Shown: piece by piece, positions 7,562 to 11,106 of the stretch | Layout: every line of letters begins with the position of its first letter | Numbering within the stretch: position 1 is the stretch's first letter | NCBI GenBank assembly: GCA_965365445.1 | Contig: CBDUBS010000114.1 | Span: 1-11,106, forward strand | DNA length: 11,106 nucleotides | Reading direction: 5' to 3' | DNA from: CBDUBS01 sp965365445 | GTDB taxonomy: Bacteria; Bacteroidota; Rhodothermia; Rhodothermales; DASSAV01 | Notes under the pieces: model-generated | Seen by the model: only the letters and a program-made list of their open reading frames with translations | Databases searched by the model: none | Told to the model about the DNA's origin: nothing | Position numbers and translations under genes: made by a program

Positions 7562-8908
7562 TCATTTATCGGATTCACCCATGACCGGATCGACCGACCC
7601 GATCATGATGACGATGTCTGCTACGAGACTGCCCTCCATCATATACTCCAGCCCCTGCAGGTTGGAGAAGCTGGGAGCTTTGATGTGGGCGCGCCACGGA
7701 CGTCCGGTGCCGTCTGAAACGAAGTAGAAGCCCAGTTCTCCTTTGGGCGCTTCGATGGCGTGGTACGTTTCCACTCCTTTCGGCGGCGCCATCCCCACAT
7801 CGGTGTACACGAAGTCGTGGATCATGCCCTCCATCGAATAATACACTTCGTTTTTGGACGGGTAGGCGGCTTTGGCATTATCCGTGCGGATAGGCCCGCG
7901 AACGTCGTTCAGGCGCTCGAGGCATTGCCGGATGATTTTTACGCTTTCGCGCATTTCCTCGAAACGGACGAAATACCGGGCCAGCGAGTCGCCTTCGGTT
8001 CGCATGGGGATTTCGAAATCCACCTGGTCGTACCGAAGGTAGGGCTCGAACCGCCGGATGTCGTACGGAATGCCGCAGGCGCGGAGGTTGGGGCCGGTCA
8101 TGCCCATTTCAATGGCTTCTTCCGCCGTTATGAGTCCTACGCCTTCGTTGCGCTCCAGCCAGATGCGGTTGCGGTTGAGGAAATCCGCCCAGCCTTCCAG
8201 AACGCCGTCGAACCGATCCACGAACTTTCGCACCAGCGCCAGAACGGCAGGGGAGACGTCGGTGGCTACGCCGCCGATACGGCTATGGGAAACGGTCAGC
8301 CGCGCCCCGGCCATCTCGTCGTAAATGTGGTAGATCTCCTCGCGCTCCTGGAAGGCCCAGAGGAATACGGAAACGGCTCCGGCGTCCATCAGACCCACGC
8401 CGAGCCAGATCAGATGCGAGGCGATGCGGGCCAGTTCGCTGCCGAGCATCCGAATCCACTGGGCCCGCTCCGGCACGTCGATGCCGGCCAGTTTTTCGAC
8501 GGCCAGGCACCAGGCTACGTTGTTGGAATAGGAGGAGAGGTAGTCCATGCGGTCCGTGTACGGCATGAACTCCTGATACGTCTTGGCTTCGGCCAGCTTT
8601 TCCAGGCCGCGATGCAGGTACCCGATGTCGATGACGCACTTCTCGATCAACTCGCCGTCCATCTTGACGACGCACCGGAGCACCCCGTGCGTGGCCGGGT
8701 GTTGCGGCCCGATGTTGAGGATCATCTCGTGCTCGAGCGGGTCGACGGGCTCGCTATCCCGATCCGGGTTGTTCTGGTCGTCCAGCCAGGAGTCCTTACT
8801 GAGCAGGCGTTTGTAGATCGCCTCGTTGTGCCGGGGCCAGAACTGGAAGGCCGTACCCAGATCGACGCTTCCTCCCAGCAAGCTTCCTCCGATGTTCGAG
8901 GTGGACAT
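7562..8908 (-). CDS. nuoD: NADH-quinone oxidoreductase subunit D (49-kDa type, quinone site)
   Basis: NuoD forms the quinone-reduction chamber with NuoB and derives from the large subunit of NiFe hydrogenases. From the ATG at 8908 it has 448 residues. The conserved loop GPQHPATHG (67-75) contains the quinone-site histidine, and the quinone-binding tyrosine is Y117 in PYTDRMDYLS. DIGYLHRGLEKL, SHLIWLG and GPNLRACG are also typical. The C-terminus ends MGESDK, close to the usual ending. Before the core lies an extension of about 55-60 residues including a charged stretch (SWLDDQNNPDRDSEPVDP). The start is uncertain. An in-frame ATG at 8983 would add 25 Arg/Asp/Pro-rich residues and overlap nuoC by 32 bp. 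I prefer 8908 because it restores a 43-bp gap like those elsewhere in the cluster. Neither start has a Shine-Dalgarno sequence. nuoC and nuoD are separate, not fused as in E. coli. Confidence 0.95.
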   Translation of the reverse strand: MSTSNIGGSLLGGSVDLGTAFQFWPRHNEAIYKRLLSKDSWLDDQNNPDRDSEPVDPLEHEMILNIGPQHPATHGVLRCVVKMDGELIEKCVIDIGYLHRGLEKLAEAKTYQEFMPYTDRMDYLSSYSNNVAWCLAVEKLAGIDVPERAQWIRMLGSELARIASHLIWLGVGLMDAGAVSVFLWAFQEREEIYHIYDEMAGARLTVSHSRIGGVATDVSPAVLALVRKFVDRFDGVLEGWADFLNRNRIWLERNEGVGLITAEEAIEMGMTGPNLRACGIPYDIRRFEPYLRYDQVDFEIPMRTEGDSLARYFVRFEEMRESVKIIRQCLERLNDVRGPIRTDNAKAAYPSKNEVYYSMEGMIHDFVYTDVGMAPPKGVETYHAIEAPKGELGFYFVSDGTGRPWRAHIKAPSFSNLQGLEYMMEGSLVADIVIMIGSVDPVMGESDK

Positions 8909-8951
8909 ATCTATACTCGTATAATCCGTCGGATTGCGGTTTACGGATGGG

Positions 8952-9656
8952 TCAGGCCGGGCGTCCGTTCGTTTCCGGTTCATCGAAGCTGCTGACCGGC
9001 CGGGAGCCTCTGGCCGCCGGGAACGGATCGAGCGTCAGCCCGCCCTCGGGTGTTTGCGGAGGCAGCGGAAGCGACCCCGGAATGCCCAGCAGGGGAAATT
9101 CCTTGCGCAACGGGTGGTACTCGAAGTCCTCCGGCATGAACATCCGGCGCAAATCCGGGTGCCCGTCGAACCGGATGCCGAGCATATCCCAACACTCGCG
9201 CTCGTGCCAGGCCGCCGCCCGGTAGATTGGGGTCAGGGAGGGGGCTGCCGGATTCTCCTCGTCCAACCTGATTTTCAAGCGCAAACGCTTCATCCCCTCG
9301 ATGGAGACGAGGTTGTACACCACTTCGAACCGATCTTCATCCGTGTCCCGGTCGTTCCCGTGGAGGTCCACGAGGTAGGTAAATCCGAAGGTCGATTTCA
9401 GGTAGCGGCACACGTCCAGCAACCGCGCCGCAGCAACCCGCACCGTGTGCTCCGCGGCGTACAGCGTCACGTCGTGGATGTCGGTACCGAACTGCTCCTG
9501 CAGGCCGCTCACGACGTCCGGAAGGAACGTGGTTTTTTTGGCGTGCGGGTTTTCATCCCGCCCGGCCGCCGGCGGATCGACCGGGGTAAACCGGAACTTC
9601 AGGGTTTCCGGCTGCTCATTCGTTACTTTAACAACGTTTTTCAGGTCGTCGGGCAT
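8952..9656 (-). CDS. nuoC: NADH-quinone oxidoreductase subunit C (30-kDa type)
   Basis: NuoC is a cofactor-free structural subunit that braces NuoD and NuoB in the connecting arm. The 234-residue protein carries the 30-kDa signature at about 150-190: WHERECWDMLGI, then FDGHPDLRRMFMP and FEYHPLRKEFPL. The domain starts near residue 45 after a polar N-terminus, and about 40 Pro/Gly-rich residues follow the signature. The start MPDDLKN at 9656 lies 17 bp after nuoB, the tightest gap in the cluster. No Shine-Dalgarno motif is seen. The 3' end may overlap nuoD if the longer nuoD start is used. Confidence 0.95.
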   Translation of the reverse strand: MPDDLKNVVKVTNEQPETLKFRFTPVDPPAAGRDENPHAKKTTFLPDVVSGLQEQFGTDIHDVTLYAAEHTVRVAAARLLDVCRYLKSTFGFTYLVDLHGNDRDTDEDRFEVVYNLVSIEGMKRLRLKIRLDEENPAAPSLTPIYRAAAWHERECWDMLGIRFDGHPDLRRMFMPEDFEYHPLRKEFPLLGIPGSLPLPPQTPEGGLTLDPFPAARGSRPVSSFDEPETNGRPA

Positions 9657-9673
9657 CGTCGTTTTCGGGCGGC

Positions 9674-10252
9674 TTATTTCTGGTTTTCCAGAACCTCGGG
9701 GGTGATTCGTTTGACACCCTGCGGCGCAATGACCAGGGGTGATGCGGCCGGTACGGTATCCCGGACGGCGCCCCGGCTGTAATCGTTCGACATCGTGTAA
9801 TGGTTGCGGATCTTCTCCTGTATGTCCAGGATGGCGTGAAGCAGGGCCTCCGGACGCGGGGGGCAGCCGGGGATGTACACATCGACCGGCAGGAAATTAT
9901 CCACGCCCTGAACCACACCGTAGCAGCGGTGCGGCCCCCCGGCGGAGGCGCACACGCCCATGGCGATGCACCACTTCGGGTCGGCCATCTGATCCCAGAT
10001 GCGCCGGATGGCGTGCGCCATTTTGAAGGTAACCCACCCGGCTACGATCATCAGATCGGCCTGGCGGGGAGAAAACCGCATCGCTTCGCTGCCAAACCGG
10101 GCGATGTCGTACTTCGGGTCGGCCGAGGCCATCATCTCGATAGCGCAGCACGAGAGGCCCATGGGCATCGGCATGAGCGAATTGGACCGGGCCCAGTTGG
10201 CTACGGCATCCAGGCTGGTCGTCAGAAAGCCTTCTCTATTTACGTGTTCCAT
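9674..10252 (-). CDS. nuoB: NADH-quinone oxidoreductase subunit B (20-kDa type, N2 cluster)
   Basis: NuoB holds N2, the last [4Fe-4S] cluster, which hands electrons to quinone. The protein is 192 residues. The four ligands are the tandem pair C35/C36 in MGLSCCAIEM, C101 in GVCASAGG, and C130 in YIPGCPPRPEAL. The spacings 36-101 (65) and 101-130 (29) equal those I recall for E. coli NuoB (C64, C129, C158). FGSEAMRFSPRQADLMIVAG and VVQGVDNFLPVDVYIPG are family hallmarks. Ser/Arg-rich residues after position 155 form a variable tail. A 115-bp structured spacer separates it from nuoA, unlike the short gaps elsewhere in the cluster. The start at 10252 lacks a Shine-Dalgarno sequence. Confidence 0.97.
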   Translation of the reverse strand: MEHVNREGFLTTSLDAVANWARSNSLMPMPMGLSCCAIEMMASADPKYDIARFGSEAMRFSPRQADLMIVAGWVTFKMAHAIRRIWDQMADPKWCIAMGVCASAGGPHRCYGVVQGVDNFLPVDVYIPGCPPRPEALLHAILDIQEKIRNHYTMSNDYSRGAVRDTVPAASPLVIAPQGVKRITPEVLENQK

Positions 10253-10313
10253 GGTCTATCTGATGTCAATCGTGTGGGCGGCATGTATCTGCCGGTCGGG
10301 TTTCCAGTTAAAT

Positions 10314-10326
10314 GGGATCCGATCCC
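10314..10326. repeat. Short palindrome GGGATC-c-GATCCC in the nuoA-nuoB spacer
   Basis: Six-base arms GGGATC (10314-10319) and GATCCC (10321-10326) flank a single base. The loop is too tight for a good RNA hairpin with full arms; five pairs with a three-base loop could form. It might be a protein-binding site or chance. It lies 10 bp on the nuoB side of the larger hairpin. Confidence 0.3.
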
Positions 10327-10335
10327 GGCGGTTTC

Positions 10336-10367
10336 GCCCTGCAATCCGATTTCGGGATGCGCAGGGC
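10336..10367 (-). other. Hairpin in the nuoA-nuoB spacer
   Basis: Directly after the nuoA stop codon, GCCCTGC (10336-10342) can pair with GCAGGGC (10361-10367). An inner stem, ATCC (10344-10347) with GGAT (10355-10358), closes a small A/T-containing loop. No T-tract follows on the minus strand, so this is not an ordinary terminator. It could be an RNA-stability or processing element that sets the nuoA/nuoB ratio. The structure is read by eye and the function is inferred. Confidence 0.5.
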
Positions 10368-10739
10368 TCAGTTGAAGTCCAGTCCTCCTTTTTTGATATC
10401 GTACAGCAACCCTATCGCGAGGATGACGATAAAGAGGACGACGACGCCCATCAGCCCGAGCGCCGCCCCGTTTTCGAGGAACGTCCGGTAGCCGACCGCC
10501 CAGGGGTAAAGAAACACCACTTCGACGTCGAACACGATGAAAATCATCGCCACGAGATAAAACTTGACCGAGTACCGCTCCCGGGCCGTACCTACCGGGT
10601 CCATGCCGCTTTCGTAGGCGGAAATCTTGATCCGGTTGGGCCGTTTCGGCCCGACCCATTCGGCGGCTTTGAGCAGGGTAAGCGCCAGGCCGACGGCCAT
10701 GGCGATCATGATGAGCAGCGGGATGAAGTCGGATAGCAT
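10368..10739 (-). CDS. nuoA: NADH-quinone oxidoreductase subunit A (membrane subunit, ND3/Nqo7 type)
   Basis: NuoA is a small membrane subunit whose loop between helices 1 and 2 contacts the quinone site at the junction of the two arms. It is 123 residues with three hydrophobic helices at about 5-25, 58-80 and 95-113. The conserved loop and second helix are clear: YESGMDPVGTAR at 42-53, then FIVFDVEVVFLYPWA at 67-81 with D71 and E73 in the membrane. It is the first gene of the cluster, so the transcript probably begins just upstream. The start at 10739 has no Shine-Dalgarno sequence, like the rest of the cluster. The stop at 10368 abuts a hairpin. Confidence 0.96.
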   Translation of the reverse strand: MLSDFIPLLIMIAMAVGLALTLLKAAEWVGPKRPNRIKISAYESGMDPVGTARERYSVKFYLVAMIFIVFDVEVVFLYPWAVGYRTFLENGAALGLMGVVVLFIVILAIGLLYDIKKGGLDFN

Positions 10740-10801
10740 GGTTCGGGCCGGCAGAGGATAAAGGCCGTAAGATCGGGTCAGCGGTTCGGCTGCAACGAAG
10801 C

Positions 10802-10830
10802 AAGGTACCTCACCCGGCTCTCGGTGTCAA
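10802..10830 (-). promoter_or_regulatory. Candidate promoter of the nuoA-H operon
   Basis: On the minus strand a perfect TTGACA (10830-10825) is followed after 17 bases by TACCTT (10807-10802). Read as a Bacteroidota-type promoter it is TTG, 20 bases, then TACCTTGC against TAnnTTTG. Transcription would start near 10795, giving a leader of about 55 bases before nuoA. It lies in the 134-bp gap between purB and nuoA, where an operon promoter is expected. I see no clear terminator for purB in this gap, so some read-through from purB is possible. Confidence 0.45.
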
Positions 10831-10873
10831 CGAACCGGCCGGGGAAGGGTCATGTTGTTGCATTCCCGGCGGG

Positions 10874-11106
10874 TCAGAGTCCCACCCGCTCGAACAGGAT
10901 GTCTACATTTCGGATATGGAACGCCGGGTCGAACAAGTGGTCCAGTTCCTCCTCCGTAAGGTGTTCGCGGATCGAGGCGTCCTCCGATAGCAGGGGGCGG
11001 AACGGCCGCCGTTCTTCCCAGGCCTGCATGGCTCTGGGCTGTACCCGGTCGAAGGCTTCTTCGCGGCTCAGGCCCTTCTCGACGAGGGCGAGCATAACAC
11101 GCTGGC
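10874..11106 (-). CDS. purB: Adenylosuccinate lyase, C-terminal part (5' end outside the window)
   Basis: Only the last 77 codons are present; the frame continues past the right edge. The segment VMLALVEKGLSREEAFDRVQ, followed by AMQAWEERRPF, HLTEEELDHLFDP and a final RNVDILFERVGL, matches the C-terminal helical domain of PurB. PurB cleaves SAICAR and adenylosuccinate, releasing fumarate, in purine and AMP synthesis. The catalytic residues and the family signature lie outside the window. Other fumarase/aspartase-superfamily members are a weaker alternative; the HLTEEELDHLFDP ending is characteristic of the lyase acting on adenylosuccinate. The stop is 134 bp upstream of nuoA on the same strand, with no functional link to complex I. 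Confidence 0.88.
   Translation of the reverse strand, partial: QRVMLALVEKGLSREEAFDRVQPRAMQAWEERRPFRPLLSEDASIREHLTEEELDHLFDPAFHIRNVDILFERVGL

Noticed and set aside
7760..8995. 411-codon plus-strand open frame
   Set aside because: It is antisense to nuoD and has no family resemblance; a shadow of biased codon use.
10813..10843. Inverted repeat CCCGGC / GCCGGG around the nuoA promoter candidate
   Set aside because: Six-base GC arms separated by about 19 bases in GC-rich DNA are expected by chance; no T-tract makes it a purB terminator.
1..11106. A hidden novel system, mobile element, CRISPR array or RNA gene
   Set aside because: Nearly every base belongs to a conserved housekeeping gene or a short intergenic gap. 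I saw no direct repeat series, transposase, integrase, tRNA-like fold or unfamiliar gene.

Overview
The window is a housekeeping region that reads almost entirely on the minus strand. In the direction of transcription (right to left) it holds the 3' end of purB, an eight-gene respiratory complex I cluster nuoA-B-C-D-E-F-G-H, a strong rho-independent terminator, rpe, and the first 620 codons of priA, which runs off the left edge. I found no mobile element, CRISPR array, RNA gene or defence-type cassette. The plus strand carries only shadow frames of these genes, including a 476-codon open frame opposite priA.

Layout in window coordinates: priA (5' part) 1-1861; rpe 1886-2560; terminator and rpe promoter candidate 2577-2644; nuoH 2670-3704; nuoG 3746-5467; nuoF 5490-6818; nuoE 6849-7523; nuoD 7562-8908; nuoC 8952-9656; nuoB 9674-10252; a 115-bp spacer with a hairpin; nuoA 10368-10739; a 134-bp upstream region with a promoter candidate; purB (3' part) 10874-11106. 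Most gaps inside the nuo cluster are 17-43 bp, as expected for one transcription unit.

The Nuo proteins form the NADH-oxidising arm (NuoE, F, G), the connecting arm with the quinone site (NuoB, C, D) and the first two membrane subunits (NuoA, H). Ligands for N1a, N3, N1b, N5, N4 and N2 are all visible; the optional N7 site of NuoG is missing. NuoI and the proton-pumping subunits NuoJ-N are not here. The transcript appears to end after nuoH, so they must lie elsewhere if the enzyme is complete.

The organism is probably a GC-rich member of the Bacteroidota-Rhodothermota group, possibly Rhodothermales. Support is indirect: GC-rich coding DNA, separate nuoC and nuoD, a split nuo set, no convincing Shine-Dalgarno sequence at any nuo start, and promoter candidates resembling the Bacteroidota TTG / TAnnTTTG pattern. 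This is inference from recall of these groups, not from a database comparison.

There is no sign of a previously undescribed system. The points worth a second look are the split operon, the N7-less short NuoG, the structured nuoA-nuoB spacer, and the compact terminator/promoter junction before rpe.
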